From Yersinia pekkanenii (GTDB lineage: Bacteria > Pseudomonadota > Gammaproteobacteria > Enterobacterales > Enterobacteriaceae), in contig NZ_CQAZ01000004.1 of NCBI RefSeq assembly GCF_001152565.1, forward strand, positions 124,001-188,000: DNA of 64,000 nucleotides. The letters run 5' to 3'. How positions within the stretch are numbered: position 1 is the stretch's first letter; each line of letters begins with the position of its first letter. Made by a program: the position numbers and the translations under genes. Positions 9,857 through 19,545 of this stretch are shown here, piece by piece. The notes under the pieces are model-generated. The model searched no databases. It worked only from the letters and a program-made list of their open reading frames with translations, and had not been told where the DNA came from.

Positions 9857-12052
9857 CTACTCATTATGGCTCCCAACGCCAAACCGCTGGTGATACCAAC
9901 GTGGCATTAATTGTTCTCGATAGCCCTTAATTTGCCAACTATCGCTGTAAAAATACACAGTTAGTTGCCCAGATACTGATGTATCACGCCAAATAATGCT
10001 ATTTTTTTGATAACGTTTAATCACTTTTTTTGCTGGTAAATGCCATTGGTTATAGCGTGCGGCAGAAGCGAAAGCCAATTCTGGCTTCACTGCCCGCAGA
10101 AAAGGCCCGGTTGAAGAGGTATTACTGCCATGGTGAGGAACTTGCAGTAGCGTTGACGCTAATTTGGCGCGGAAATCTTTGACTAATTGCCGCTCCCCCT
10201 GAGTTTCAAGATCACCCGTCAATAATAAGCTGTGCTTACCATCATCAATACGGATAACACACGAATCATTATTCTGGGCATTAGCGACCTGCGCTCTGGG
10301 CCATAAAACCTCAAAATCTAAACCTTGCCATTGCCATACCTCCCCTTGTTTACAGGGCAAGGTATTTACCACACCGGTTAAAGAAAAAGGAGCACGAACC
10401 GTTGCTTGGGGGAAAATAGCCTGGATATCCGCCATTCCGCCAGTGTGATCTTGGTGATCGTGACTGAGGATAATCTGCTCAACGGTAATGCCACGCCAGC
10501 GTAAATAAGGAAGAATAACGGCTGCGGCCATGCTACCTGTACTCCAGCGATTACCGGTATCAAAAATAACCGCTTTCCCCCTACGTTCAATAACTATTGC
10601 CAGACCATGCCCTATATCCAGCATGTCAGCGCGCCAGCGATACTCATCACGTCTCTGGGTGAATAATACCAAATTGATGCAAAGCACCATTACCCCAAAG
10701 GGATAACTACGCCACCATTGAAAACGCCAGATAAGTACCGCCAGCCAACCACCATATCCCAGAGCAACTGATGCAGCGCCAGTATGCATCCAACCGGCTC
10801 TCAACGGATTGAGCGGCAGGAGTACGGTAGTAAGGGACATATCAGCCAAGAACCAGAATATTCCAGCTATAGCGGGTAATAGCGTAAAAATCAGTGCCAA
10901 CAACACGCAAGGTACGGTAAGCAAGGATACCAGTGGCACAGCCCATAGATTTGCAGGTATCGAAAATAAACTTATGCCATGAAACAAACCTATTTGTAAT
11001 GGCATTAATAGGAGCATCATACCCAACTGCAAATGGAACCAGCGGATCGGTAGCCCAGACCAACCTACGATAAAACGCGGGGCAACAGGCACCCAATGAA
11101 ACCAACATATCAGGCTGAATACCGCCATGCAGGAGAGCCAGAAACTGTCTGAAAGTACCGCGAGTGGGTCGCTCAGCAAAATTAGCGCCAGCGCCCATAA
11201 CCACACTTGCCAAGCGCTGCACAAAATACCGAATAATCGAAGCAGCAGCCACAAGGTTAACGCAATGGCGGCCCGGATTGCCGGTGGACTGGCTCCCGCC
11301 AGCCAAACATAAGTTATTGCAGCAAGCCAGCCTATCAACAGTGGAAGCCATGGGGTGATCCAACTGACAGGGAATATAAGCTGTAATACTCGTGCCAATA
11401 TCCCGCCAAATAGAGCCGCCAGTGCGATATGCAAACCCGATATTGCCATTAGGTGTGCCGTACCGGTATAACGAAAAAGCGCCCACTGTTGCGTATCCAA
11501 CTGTGCCCTTTCACCAAAAGCCAGCGCCAGTAGTATTTGTCGCTGATCATATTGTTCTAGTTGCCGCTCAATCACGCGAATAACCTGCTGACGTAGATTA
11601 CAACTCGCATCAAGCAATTCAGCCTTAATGACTCGCCCTTGTAATGGACGGCGGTTTGCTATCGCCCAGCGCTGGCTGTCAAACCCACCTTCATTGAGTA
11701 AACTGTGCACACTACGCATCCGTAGCCCCAGCGTCCATTGCTGCCCGGCACAAGGCCGCTCAAGCTGCTCTGGCCACTTGACTGCCACCGCAATTGGCGG
11801 GAATACTCGTTGCCCATTAACCTGTTGGATGCTCAATAGAACCTTACTCCCTTCGACCCAGACGAGATGCGAGCTATCTATCGTTGCGCTGACTTGCTGC
11901 TCACCCTGAGCTAATACATCAATTTGCATCAACACCTTATTTCCGTGCCAACTTCCCCACGTAAAACTGATAATGATCAATGCCAGACATTGGCAATAAG
12001 AATGTCCACTCAGCCATAGCAGCAGCCCCAACACTAGCAGCCCGCCAATCAT
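9857..12052 (-). CDS. comEC: ComEC family DNA internalisation/competence protein (YcaI)
   Basis: The polytopic membrane protein forms the inner-membrane DNA channel of natural competence in transformable bacteria; its role in enterobacteria is unsettled. It has an N-terminal DUF4131-like part, the competence core around [18 protein letters not shown], many membrane helices, and a C-terminal metallo-beta-lactamase-like domain ([21 protein letters not shown]). At 731 residues it is shorter than E. coli YcaI (754). Conserved coding sequence continues about 27 codons upstream of the ATG at 12052 without a standard start codon, so the true start is doubtful. Confidence 0.88.
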   Translation of the reverse strand: MIGGLLVLGLLLWLSGHSYCQCLALIIISFTWGSWHGNKVLMQIDVLAQGEQQVSATIDSSHLVWVEGSKVLLSIQQVNGQRVFPPIAVAVKWPEQLERPCAGQQWTLGLRMRSVHSLLNEGGFDSQRWAIANRRPLQGRVIKAELLDASCNLRQQVIRVIERQLEQYDQRQILLALAFGERAQLDTQQWALFRYTGTAHLMAISGLHIALAALFGGILARVLQLIFPVSWITPWLPLLIGWLAAITYVWLAGASPPAIRAAIALTLWLLLRLFGILCSAWQVWLWALALILLSDPLAVLSDSFWLSCMAVFSLICWFHWVPVAPRFIVGWSGLPIRWFHLQLGMMLLLMPLQIGLFHGISLFSIPANLWAVPLVSLLTVPCVLLALIFTLLPAIAGIFWFLADMSLTTVLLPLNPLRAGWMHTGAASVALGYGGWLAVLIWRFQWWRSYPFGVMVLCINLVLFTQRRDEYRWRADMLDIGHGLAIVIERRGKAVIFDTGNRWSTGSMAAAVILPYLRWRGITVEQIILSHDHQDHTGGMADIQAIFPQATVRAPFSLTGVVNTLPCKQGEVWQWQGLDFEVLWPRAQVANAQNNDSCVIRIDDGKHSLLLTGDLETQGERQLVKDFRAKLASTLLQVPHHGSNTSSTGPFLRAVKPELAFASAARYNQWHLPAKKVIKRYQKNSIIWRDTSVSGQLTVYFYSDSWQIKGYREQLMPRWYHQRFGVGSHNE

Positions 12053-12391
12053 GATGGTTCCCGGTAATTGAGGTAGAAAAATAAGCGGTAAAAGCCCAAC
12101 GGCAATAGCCGCCGCTGCATAATCAATTGATAAAGTGATAAGAAACCGTCCATTGTCTTACTACCGGATAGCCTCATTGCCATCCGTTCACCTAACAGGG
12201 AATAAGTTGATTCTCTCTGTTGATGGGAGATACAGCCAGAACCAAAAGCAGGAGTTCCGAGCCGGTTCGCCAACAGTTTTATCTTGTTGCAAAAGCAATC
12301 AAGGAAATGCGGGATGTATCGAAAATAAGACGTGGTTTATTGATGAGGAAAAGTTTCGTAGGATGGGGAGAGGGATAAAAATACCAAAGAA
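12053..12391. other. Region between comEC start and ihfB terminator
   Basis: Bases 12053-12133 read in the comEC frame as the conserved N-terminal segment (ending IFLPQLPGTI) but with TTA where E. coli has its start. An in-frame TAA lies nine codons further upstream (about 12158-12160). The remainder, to the hairpin at 12392, should hold the comEC promoter. No separate gene is supported. Confidence 0.5.
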
Positions 12392-12417
12392 AAACGGTGC
12401 CGTTAGAGGCACCGTTT
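12392..12417 (-). terminator. Terminator after ihfB
   Basis: Perfect 10-bp stem AAACGGTGCC / GGCACCGTTT with loop GTTAGA. On the minus strand it is followed by TTCTTTGG after the stem T residues. It lies about 90 bp after the ihfB stop. Confidence 0.8.
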
Positions 12418-12503
12418 CTTATCAGCGTTTATACCCTTTTTACTTGAAGCGACAACTTCGAATACGTTAGGTATAAATAATAACGCGGTAAGTTGTAAAC
12501 AAC

Positions 12504-12788
12504 TTAGCCGTAGATATTAGCGCGATCACGCAATTCTTTACCTGGCTTAAAGTGTGGAACGTACTTACCTTCCAACTCAACTTTAGCACCAGTTTTTGGA
12601 TTACGGCCAACACGCGGAGCACGGTAGTGAAGAGAAAAACTGCCAAATCCTCGGATCTCAATGCGCTCACCTTCAGCTAGTGTTCCAGCCATATGTTCAA
12701 GCATTTCTTTCACTGCATCCTCAACGGCCTTAGCCGGTACATGAGATTGCTGGCCAGCAAGTCTTTCAATAAGTTCAGACTTGGTCAT
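12504..12788 (-). CDS. ihfB: Integration host factor subunit beta
   Basis: IHF-beta (HimD) is the 94-residue partner of IhfA; the heterodimer bends DNA sharply and works in nucleoid structure, recombination and transcription. The sequence [18 protein letters not shown], the arm motif [21 protein letters not shown] and the terminal KELRDRAN follow E. coli IhfB closely. The ribosome binding site is TTGGAGG. It follows rpsA by 60 bases, the usual cmk-rpsA-ihfB order, with a GC-rich hairpin in the gap. Confidence 0.98.
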   Translation of the reverse strand: MTKSELIERLAGQQSHVPAKAVEDAVKEMLEHMAGTLAEGERIEIRGFGSFSLHYRAPRVGRNPKTGAKVELEGKYVPHFKPGKELRDRANIYG

Positions 12789-12823
12789 ATTACCTCCAAG
12801 TTTTGCAGCTAAACTACCGTATA

Positions 12824-12842
12824 GGGGCGGAAAGACCGCCCC
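12824..12842 (-). terminator. GC-rich hairpin between rpsA and ihfB
   Basis: Stem GGGGCGG / CCGCCCC with loop AAAGA, just after the rpsA stop. No T-run follows on the minus strand, so it is more likely an mRNA-stabilising or attenuating structure than a full terminator. Confidence 0.55.
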
Positions 12843-12848
12843 CCGTTA

Positions 12849-14522
12849 TTACTCGCCTTTTGCAGCTTTGAACGCTTCTGCCATTGCGCTAGAGAAGTTG
12901 CCTTCTTCTGGCTTAGTGTTAACTGTAGCAATAGCATCTTTCTCATCAGCTTCGTCTTTAGCACGAACAGACAGGCTGATTACACGGTTTTTACGGTCAA
13001 CGCCAGTATATTTGGCTTCAACTTCATCACCTACGTTCAGAACTAGCGTCGCATCTTCAACGCGGTCGCGAGTTGCTTCGGAAGCACGTAGATAACCTTC
13101 TACGCCGCCTGCCAATTCAACTGTAGCACCTTTAGCGTCAACTGCAGTTACTTTACCAGTAACAATAGTACCTTTCTTGTTAACAGACAGGTAGTTATTG
13201 AACGGGTCTTCTGCGAGTTGTTTCACGCCCAAGGAGATACGCTCACGTTCTGCGTCAACTTGCAGAACCACAGCTGCGATTTCGTCGCCTTTCTTGTATT
13301 CACGAACTGCTTCTTCGCCTGCAACGTTCCAGGAGATGTCAGACAGGTGAACCAGGCCGTCGATACCGCCGTCCAGACCGATGAAGATACCAAAGTCAGT
13401 GATAGACTTGATTTTACCTTCAACGCGGTCGTTTTTGTTGTGGGTTTCTGCAAACAGCTGCCATGGGTTAGATTTGCACTGTTTCAGGCCCAGAGAAATA
13501 CGACGACGTTCTTCATCAATGTCCAGAACCATAACTTCCACTACGTCGCCAACGTTAACAACTTTAGACGGGTGAATGTTTTTGTTGGTCCAATCCATTT
13601 CTGAAACGTGTACCAGACCTTCAACGCCCTCTTCGATTTCTACGAAGCAGCCGTAATCAGTCAGGTTAGTTACACGACCAGTCAGTCTGGTGCTTTCTGG
13701 GTAACGTTTAGCGATAGCAACCCATGGATCTTCGCCCAGCTGTTTCAAGCCAAGGGATACACGAGTACGTTCGCGGTCGAATTTCAGAACTTTAACCGTG
13801 ATTTCGTCGCCCACATTGACGATTTCGCTTGGGTGTTTAACACGTTTCCAAGCCATGTCAGTAATGTGCAGCAAGCCATCAACGCCACCCAGATCGACGA
13901 ATGCACCGTAGTCAGTCAGGTTCTTAACGATACCTTTGACTTCCATGCCTTCTTGCAGATTTTCCAGCAATTGATCACGCTCAGCGCTGTTCTCGGATTC
14001 GATAACTGCACGACGAGAAACAACGACGTTGTTGCGTTTCTGATCCAGCTTGATGACTTTGAACTCAAGCTCTTTACCTTCCAGATGCAGAGTATCGCGA
14101 ACTGGACGCACATCAACCAGTGAACCAGGCAGGAACGCACGGATGCCGTTCAGTTCGACTGTAAAGCCGCCCTTCACTTTGCCGTTGATCACACCAGTAA
14201 CGGTTGCAGCTTCTTCGTAAGCCTTTTCCAGCATCAGCCATGCTTCGTGACGCTTAGCCTTCTCACGGGACAGTAGAGTTTCACCGAAGCCGTCTTCTAC
14301 AGCGTCCAGCGCAACGTCAACTTCGTCACCGACTTGAATTTCCAGTTCGCCTTGCGCGTTCTTGAACTGTTCTACTGGAATTGCTGACTCAGATTTCAGA
14401 CCGGCGTCAACCAGTACGATATCTTTATCGATAGAAACAACAACACCACGGACGATAGAGCCCGGACGTGTTTCAATTGTTTTCAGGGATTCTTCAAAGA
14501 GTTGAGCAAAAGATTCTGTCAT
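12849..14522 (-). CDS. rpsA: 30S ribosomal protein S1
   Basis: S1 (557 residues, the E. coli length) brings structured mRNAs to the 30S subunit and represses its own translation. Six S1-fold repeats are visible. The first two bind the ribosome, and the later ones share motifs such as [38 protein letters not shown] and [19 protein letters not shown]. It starts [21 protein letters not shown]. cmk lies 168 bases upstream. That gap probably contains the structured leader used for autoregulation. Confidence 0.99.
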   Translation of the reverse strand: MTESFAQLFEESLKTIETRPGSIVRGVVVSIDKDIVLVDAGLKSESAIPVEQFKNAQGELEIQVGDEVDVALDAVEDGFGETLLSREKAKRHEAWLMLEKAYEEAATVTGVINGKVKGGFTVELNGIRAFLPGSLVDVRPVRDTLHLEGKELEFKVIKLDQKRNNVVVSRRAVIESENSAERDQLLENLQEGMEVKGIVKNLTDYGAFVDLGGVDGLLHITDMAWKRVKHPSEIVNVGDEITVKVLKFDRERTRVSLGLKQLGEDPWVAIAKRYPESTRLTGRVTNLTDYGCFVEIEEGVEGLVHVSEMDWTNKNIHPSKVVNVGDVVEVMVLDIDEERRRISLGLKQCKSNPWQLFAETHNKNDRVEGKIKSITDFGIFIGLDGGIDGLVHLSDISWNVAGEEAVREYKKGDEIAAVVLQVDAERERISLGVKQLAEDPFNNYLSVNKKGTIVTGKVTAVDAKGATVELAGGVEGYLRASEATRDRVEDATLVLNVGDEVEAKYTGVDRKNRVISLSVRAKDEADEKDAIATVNTKPEEGNFSSAMAEAFKAAKGE

Positions 14523-14690
14523 GTTTATAATCTTCAGGATTCTTAAGTTTAACGTCCATCTAGCATCCCGCCGGATGGGGTTGTTTCACATGCCTCGCCA
14601 CAGATCCTTGCAGCAAGGTTAAAGTGCTCACCAAAAATAATTTTAATTAAAAAATAAATCATTGAGAGCTTAGAACTGACTGCATTGTCG

Positions 14691-15383
14691 TTACTTTTTC
14701 AACGGCAACGCTAAAATTCGTTGGGCATAAGCCAGCGCCTGTTCGATCACCTGCTCGATAGACATACTGGTTGAATCCAGTACCAACGCATCCGCCGCAG
14801 GGACTAAAGGTGCAATAGACCGGTTACGATCGCGAGAGTCTCGCTCCTGTATCTCGGACAAAAGACGTTCAAAGTTAACATTAAACCCCTTTTCCTGCAA
14901 CTGTAGCATACGCCGGTGCGCACGTTCTTGTGAACTTGCATCAAGAAATATTTTCACCGGGGCATCGGGGAACACCACCGTGCCCATGTCGCGGCCATCA
15001 GCAATTAGGCCGGGCGGCTCACGGAAAGCCCGCTGACGACGCAATAATGCTTCACGCACCCGCGGGAAAGCAGCGGCCTGCGATGCGGTATTACCCACAG
15101 TTTCGGTGCGGATCTCATTACTGACATCCTCACCTTCTAAAATGACTTTTAACTGCCCATTTTGCGAGACAAAACGAACATCGAGATGTGCGGCAAGTGG
15201 AACTAATGCCTCTTCGGTGCTGATATCTACCTGGTGATGCAGTGCCGCCAACGCTAAAACACGGTATATGGCACCGGAATCCAGCAAACGCCAGTCCAAC
15301 GATTCAGCCAATGCTTTGCAAAGCGTACCTTTACCTGCACCACTGGGTCCATCAACGGTTATCACCGGGGCTGACGCCGTCAT
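14691..15383 (-). CDS. cmk: Cytidylate kinase
   Basis: Cmk phosphorylates CMP and dCMP with ATP, recycling CMP from RNA turnover and lipid synthesis. The 230-residue protein has the P-loop [11 protein letters not shown] near residue 13, LDSGAIYR near 36, and the conserved lid region [15 protein letters not shown] followed by [10 protein letters not shown]. It lies between the aroA terminator and rpsA. rpsA promoters lie inside cmk in E. coli and may do so here, but I did not locate them. Confidence 0.97.
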   Translation of the reverse strand: MTASAPVITVDGPSGAGKGTLCKALAESLDWRLLDSGAIYRVLALAALHHQVDISTEEALVPLAAHLDVRFVSQNGQLKVILEGEDVSNEIRTETVGNTASQAAAFPRVREALLRRQRAFREPPGLIADGRDMGTVVFPDAPVKIFLDASSQERAHRRMLQLQEKGFNVNFERLLSEIQERDSRDRNRSIAPLVPAADALVLDSTSMSIEQVIEQALAYAQRILALPLKK

Positions 15384-15631
15384 TTATCTCTCCTTTCGGT
15401 AGGCAAAACCTCTTGTCTACCCAGCAGGGTAAACACAGGAACAGTATTATACGCTGCATCGAAGTGAACTGTTACCCTGCGGTGGTTTAGTTGCTTAAAA
15501 TAAAACCACAAGCCGTGGCTGGAGTGTAGAAGAGATGGGAAAGATAGCCAGAAAAAATATTTATTCTTTATCTATTAGCAGGAAAATATCGGTGAAATTT
15601 GGTGAGAAAACCGTCTGTTACAGAATAAAAA

Positions 15632-15653
15632 ATGGGTACTCACTGGTACCCAT
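15632..15653 (-). terminator. Terminator after aroA
   Basis: Perfect 8-bp stem ATGGGTAC / GTACCCAT with a 6-base loop. A minus-strand TTTTTTA run follows. It lies 30 bp past the aroA stop and separates serC-aroA from cmk-rpsA. Confidence 0.85.
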
Positions 15654-15682
15654 CTTATGCTGATCAATCCGGCAAAGACTGA

Positions 15683-16969
15683 TCAGGCCAATTGGCTCAA
15701 CCGCGCTAATTGCTCGAAATAATCCGGAAAAGTCTTAGCCGTACATTTTGGATCCAGGATGGTTACCGGGGTATCGGATAGCGCCACCAGTGAGAAACAC
15801 ATCGCCATACGATGGTCATTATAAGTGCCAATTTCTGCGGCAATCAATCGTGCAGGAGGTACTACACGGATGTAATCGTTACCCTCTTCGACTTGCGCGC
15901 CCACTTTTCTCAGTTCGATCGCCATAGCCGATAAACGGTCAGTTTCTTTTACCCGCCAGTTATAGATATTACGTATAACTGTTGGGCCGTCAGCAAACAG
16001 TGCGGTAGTGGCAATGGTCATTGCGGCATCAGGAATATGATTCATATCCATATCGATGCCATGTAACTCGCCACGGCTACACTCGATATAGTCATCCCCC
16101 CAACTGATTTTAGCGCCCATTTGCGCTAATACGTCCGCAAATTTAGTATCCCCCTGCACGCTTTTCTTACCGATACCGGTAACGCGCACAGTTCCACCTT
16201 TAATTGCAGCAGCAGCCAGGAAATAGGACGCGGAAGACGCATCACCTTCAACTAAATAAGCACCCGGAGTACGGTAAGTCTGGCCACCTTTAATGTGGAA
16301 TAGCTGATAGTTCTCATGTACCACATCAACGCCAAAGGCTTTCATCAGATGCAGAGTGATGTCGATATAAGGCTTGGAAACCAGCTCACCTTGAATCTGA
16401 ATATCCGTGTCTTGTTCTGCTAACGGGGTAGTCATCAGTAACGCTGTCAGGAATTGGCTGGAAACACTGCCATCGACCGTTAGTTTTCCACCACGGAAAC
16501 CACCTCGTAAACGCAACGGCGGGTAGTTTTCTTGCTCCAGATAATCAATCTGCGCGCCACCCTGACGCAATGCATCAACCAGATGACCAATTGGCCGCTC
16601 TTTCATCCGTGGTTCGCCCGTCAGCACGATATCGCTATGACCCAAACAGAGCGCTGCCGCCAATGGGCGCATTGCGGTTCCCGCATTGCCCAAGAACAAC
16701 TCCAATGGCTGGTTAGCCGTCAATTTGCCACCCACGCCATCAACTTCACAACAGGTACGATCAGCAGAAAGACGAAAATTCACCCCTAATGCCTGTAGTG
16801 CATTAAGCATATGGCGGATGTCATCACTGTCTAACACGTTATTCAGTTGGGTAGTCCCTTCGGCCAGCGCTGCCAGAAGAAGTGCACGGTTAGAAACGCT
16901 TTTAGAACCGGGTAAATTAACGGTGCCATTGATCAGGGCAATGGGTTGTAAAGTCAGGGATTCCAGCAT
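15683..16969 (-). CDS. aroA: 3-phosphoshikimate 1-carboxyvinyltransferase (EPSP synthase)
   Basis: AroA joins phosphoenolpyruvate to shikimate-3-phosphate in aromatic amino acid synthesis. The 428-residue protein carries [19 protein letters not shown] near residue 20, the family signature [17 protein letters not shown] (about 90-106), [15 protein letters not shown] and, near the C-terminus, [15 protein letters not shown]. The G-N-A-G-T-A motif is the glyphosate-sensitive class I form. It is downstream of serC by 151 bases, with a hairpin between them, as in the enterobacterial serC-aroA operon. Confidence 0.98.
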   Translation of the reverse strand: MLESLTLQPIALINGTVNLPGSKSVSNRALLLAALAEGTTQLNNVLDSDDIRHMLNALQALGVNFRLSADRTCCEVDGVGGKLTANQPLELFLGNAGTAMRPLAAALCLGHSDIVLTGEPRMKERPIGHLVDALRQGGAQIDYLEQENYPPLRLRGGFRGGKLTVDGSVSSQFLTALLMTTPLAEQDTDIQIQGELVSKPYIDITLHLMKAFGVDVVHENYQLFHIKGGQTYRTPGAYLVEGDASSASYFLAAAAIKGGTVRVTGIGKKSVQGDTKFADVLAQMGAKISWGDDYIECSRGELHGIDMDMNHIPDAAMTIATTALFADGPTVIRNIYNWRVKETDRLSAMAIELRKVGAQVEEGNDYIRVVPPARLIAAEIGTYNDHRMAMCFSLVALSDTPVTILDPKCTAKTFPDYFEQLARLSQLA

Positions 16970-17000
16970 GGGAAAAGCACTCTCCAGTCTTCGATGAAAG

Positions 17001-17025
17001 ACAGCCCCGCAGCGGGCGGAGCTGT
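17001..17025 (-). terminator. Hairpin between serC and aroA
   Basis: A 10-bp stem ACAGCCCCGC / GCGGAGCTGT with one mismatch and a 5-base loop. It has no U-tract, so it probably modulates rather than ends serC-aroA transcription. Confidence 0.5.
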
Positions 17026-17120
17026 TGTGGTGGCAGAAAAATTATTGTGAACTCAAGTATGACACGTCAGATTGCGGTGATAACGATAACTGGGGCAGAT
17101 TGGTGTCAGCCCCAGTTAAA

Positions 17121-18206
17121 TCAACCATGGCGGCGTTCAAAATCAGCCATAAAATCTGTTAATGCTTTAACGCCTTCAATTGGCATCGCATTATAGATAG
17201 AGGCACGCATGCCCCCCGCCACACGATGGCCCTTCAATGCTTGCAGGCCACGTTCTTGCGCCTCACTGAGGAACAGCTTATCTAACGAAGCATCGGCCAT
17301 TTGGAAGGGGACGTTCATCCAAGAGCGGTTGGTGATGGCCACCTGATTGCGATAAAAACCGGTTTTGTCGATAGCGCCGTACAGTAATTCAGCTTTCGCC
17401 TGATTACGTTTTTCCATTTCAGCCAAACCGCCCTGCTCTTTTAGCCACTTGAATACCAAACCAGAGAGGTACCAGGCGAAGGTAGGTGGGGTATTGAACA
17501 TGGAGGCATTTTCCGCCAGAACCTTATAATCAAGGATCGACGGTAACTCAGTACGGGCTTTGCCTAATAAGTCGTCGCGCACCATAACCACGGTCAGACC
17601 AGCCGGGCCGATATTTTTCTGTGCGCCCGCATAAATCACACCATAACGGCTGACATCAATCGGGCGGGAGAGAATAGATGAGGAGTAGTCCGCAACTACC
17701 ACTTTATTACCAAAATCAGGCTGTTCGTTGATAGCAACGCCATCAATGGTTTCATTCGGGCAATAATGCACATAAGCGGCACTATCACTCAATTGCCATT
17801 GTTTCATTGGCTGAATACCTGTTCGGCCGTCGGCCCTGGTCTTCACATCAACGATATTCGGTGTGCAATATTTCTGCGCTTCGTCGATTGCACTGTGCGC
17901 CCAATAGCCACCGTCAATGTAATCCGCGCTACGACTGTCACCCAGTAAGTTCAATGGAACCGCAGCAAACTGCGCCCGTGCGCCACCGTGGCAAAATAAC
18001 ACTTTATAATTGTCTGGGATCTGTAACAGGTCGCGCAGATCTTTTTCCGCTTCTTCAGCCACTTGCATAAACTCTTTACTACGGTGGCTTATCTCCATCA
18101 CTGAGGTGCCAAGACCATGCCAGTTACGTAATTCTTGTTCTGCACGACGTAAAACTTCGACCGGTAGCATTGCTGGACCAGCACTAAAATTATAAACCTG
18201 TGTCAT
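17121..18206 (-). CDS. serC: Phosphoserine aminotransferase
   Basis: SerC is the PLP-dependent transaminase for 3-phosphohydroxypyruvate in serine synthesis and for the parallel step in pyridoxal phosphate synthesis. The 361-residue protein starts [19 protein letters not shown]. It contains [19 protein letters not shown] near residue 70 and the PLP-lysine motif [14 protein letters not shown] (Lys198). The C-terminal [12 protein letters not shown] is also conserved. It is first in serC-aroA. In E. coli serC is Lrp-regulated and lrp is in this window, but I did not identify an Lrp site. Confidence 0.98.
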   Translation of the reverse strand: MTQVYNFSAGPAMLPVEVLRRAEQELRNWHGLGTSVMEISHRSKEFMQVAEEAEKDLRDLLQIPDNYKVLFCHGGARAQFAAVPLNLLGDSRSADYIDGGYWAHSAIDEAQKYCTPNIVDVKTRADGRTGIQPMKQWQLSDSAAYVHYCPNETIDGVAINEQPDFGNKVVVADYSSSILSRPIDVSRYGVIYAGAQKNIGPAGLTVVMVRDDLLGKARTELPSILDYKVLAENASMFNTPPTFAWYLSGLVFKWLKEQGGLAEMEKRNQAKAELLYGAIDKTGFYRNQVAITNRSWMNVPFQMADASLDKLFLSEAQERGLQALKGHRVAGGMRASIYNAMPIEGVKALTDFMADFERRHG

Positions 18207-18320
18207 TTCCCCTCACCACACTCTACTGAGATTGTCATCGTCATAAACCCTTACTCGGTTTTATCACTCGACTCCACCTGCTGCAACGGTTATTCACCTG
18301 AGAGAGGAAACTATTGGTGC

Positions 18321-18348
18321 TTTGACGGAGGCCGCAGCCTCCGTCAAA
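18321..18348. terminator. Perfect hairpin between ansB and serC
   Basis: Perfect 12-bp inverted repeat TTTGACGGAGGC / GCCTCCGTCAAA with loop CGCA, 11 bp past the ansB stop. Neither strand has a convincing T-run, so it may end ansB inefficiently or protect its 3-prime end. Confidence 0.6.
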
Positions 18349-18359
18349 GGCTTGCCAGA

Positions 18360-19397
18360 TCAATATCTATGGAATAACCTTTGGATTTCTTGTGGTTTCT
18401 GCGTTTGGGTCAAGGCCAATTGCAGTAGCACTCGCGCTTTTTGTGGATTAAGTGATCCAGATGCAACAAATCCGTATTTGGTATCGTCGACTTCGGCATC
18501 TTCCGTGGTCGATCCAGTAGGCACGCGGGATGAACGCACAACGGCAACGCCATTATGTGCCGCCGTCGCCAAGGTATCGAATACAGAATGATAAAGGTTA
18601 CCGTTGCCGACTCCTGCACTGACAATGCCTTTATAACCATCGGCGATCAGCGCCTTGGCCGGTAAGTCAGAGGCATTGGCATAGTTATAAATAATGCCAA
18701 CTTTAGGTAATGTATCCAGTTTGCTGATATCGAAAGCTGGTGGTCTGGGCGCGGGTTGATGTAAGTAATTTACTTTGCCGTCATAGAGGTAACCCAGCGG
18801 GCCAGTATTGGGTGACTGGAAGGTTTGTACCGAGGTGGTATTGGTTTTCATCACATCACGGCCGGTCAGCACAGTGTCATTCATGGCGACCAACACACCA
18901 CGGTTGGCGGAATTGGCATCACTGGCAACCACTACCGCATTGTAAAGATTCAGCGGACCATCGGCACCCAGCGCTGTTGCCGGACGCATTGCCCCTACCA
19001 TCACCACAGGTTTATCGCAATTGACTGTCAAATCAAGAAAATACGCTGTTTCTTCTAAGGTATCAGTACCATGGGTAATCACGAAACCGTCTGTTTTGGC
19101 ACAATCGGCATTGATTTTTTTCGCCAACTTCAGCCAGACCTCGTCATTCATATCCTGAGAGCCAATATTCACGACTTGTTCGCCCTGAATATTGGCGATT
19201 TTTTTTATTTCTGGCACCGCGTTTACCAGGGCATCGACCCCCAATTTACCGGCAGTATAGTTAGATTTGGTGGCTGAATCACCGCCACCGGCGATAGTTC
19301 CTCCGGTTGCTAATAGGGTGATATTAGGTAGCGCAAAGGCTGAACCGCTGATCCCTGCTAAGATCCCGGCGAATACCGTTAGCTTGATAGATTTCAC
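18360..19397 (-). CDS. ansB: Periplasmic L-asparaginase II
   Basis: The high-affinity asparaginase hydrolyses L-asparagine to aspartate and ammonia in the periplasm. A signal peptide (residues 1-22, MKSIKLTVFAGILAGISG then SAFA) precedes mature LPNITLL. The nucleophile Thr34 (mature Thr12) lies in ATGGTIAGG, and the second active-site group HGTDTLEETAYF is present. Length is 345 residues against 348 in E. coli. The start is GTG at 19397 with GGAG nine bases upstream. E. coli ansB is activated by FNR and CRP. Only a CRP half-site (TGTGA, near 19454) is visible here. Confidence 0.96.
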   Translation of the reverse strand: MKSIKLTVFAGILAGISGSAFALPNITLLATGGTIAGGGDSATKSNYTAGKLGVDALVNAVPEIKKIANIQGEQVVNIGSQDMNDEVWLKLAKKINADCAKTDGFVITHGTDTLEETAYFLDLTVNCDKPVVMVGAMRPATALGADGPLNLYNAVVVASDANSANRGVLVAMNDTVLTGRDVMKTNTTSVQTFQSPNTGPLGYLYDGKVNYLHQPAPRPPAFDISKLDTLPKVGIIYNYANASDLPAKALIADGYKGIVSAGVGNGNLYHSVFDTLATAAHNGVAVVRSSRVPTGSTTEDAEVDDTKYGFVASGSLNPQKARVLLQLALTQTQKPQEIQRLFHRY

Positions 19398-19545
19398 ATT
19401 ATGACTCCGTTATTTATAAGCTAGTTAATTATCCGGAATATCCATATGAAATCTGTGACATTTACGGTGCTTTAGGAATACATGGAGCTATGAATCAAAA
19501 CCCCGTATGATTGCGCGTTTTTAGTACCGCCAAAAAGTGACGACA

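Noticed and set aside
10842-11486. 214-codon minus-strand frame inside comEC
   Set aside because: It overlaps the comEC membrane-coding sequence in another frame. The comEC frame carries the conserved motifs and this one does not.
12430-12478. Imperfect palindrome TATACCC...AGGTATA downstream of ihfB
   Set aside because: The ends resemble ERIC termini, but the inner arms pair poorly and the length is about 48 bp. It is not enough to call an element.
13218-14140. Open frames antisense to rpsA (plus strand, up to 171 codons)
   Set aside because: They mirror a highly expressed gene with strong codon bias. Their translations have no family features, and no ribosome binding sites were seen.
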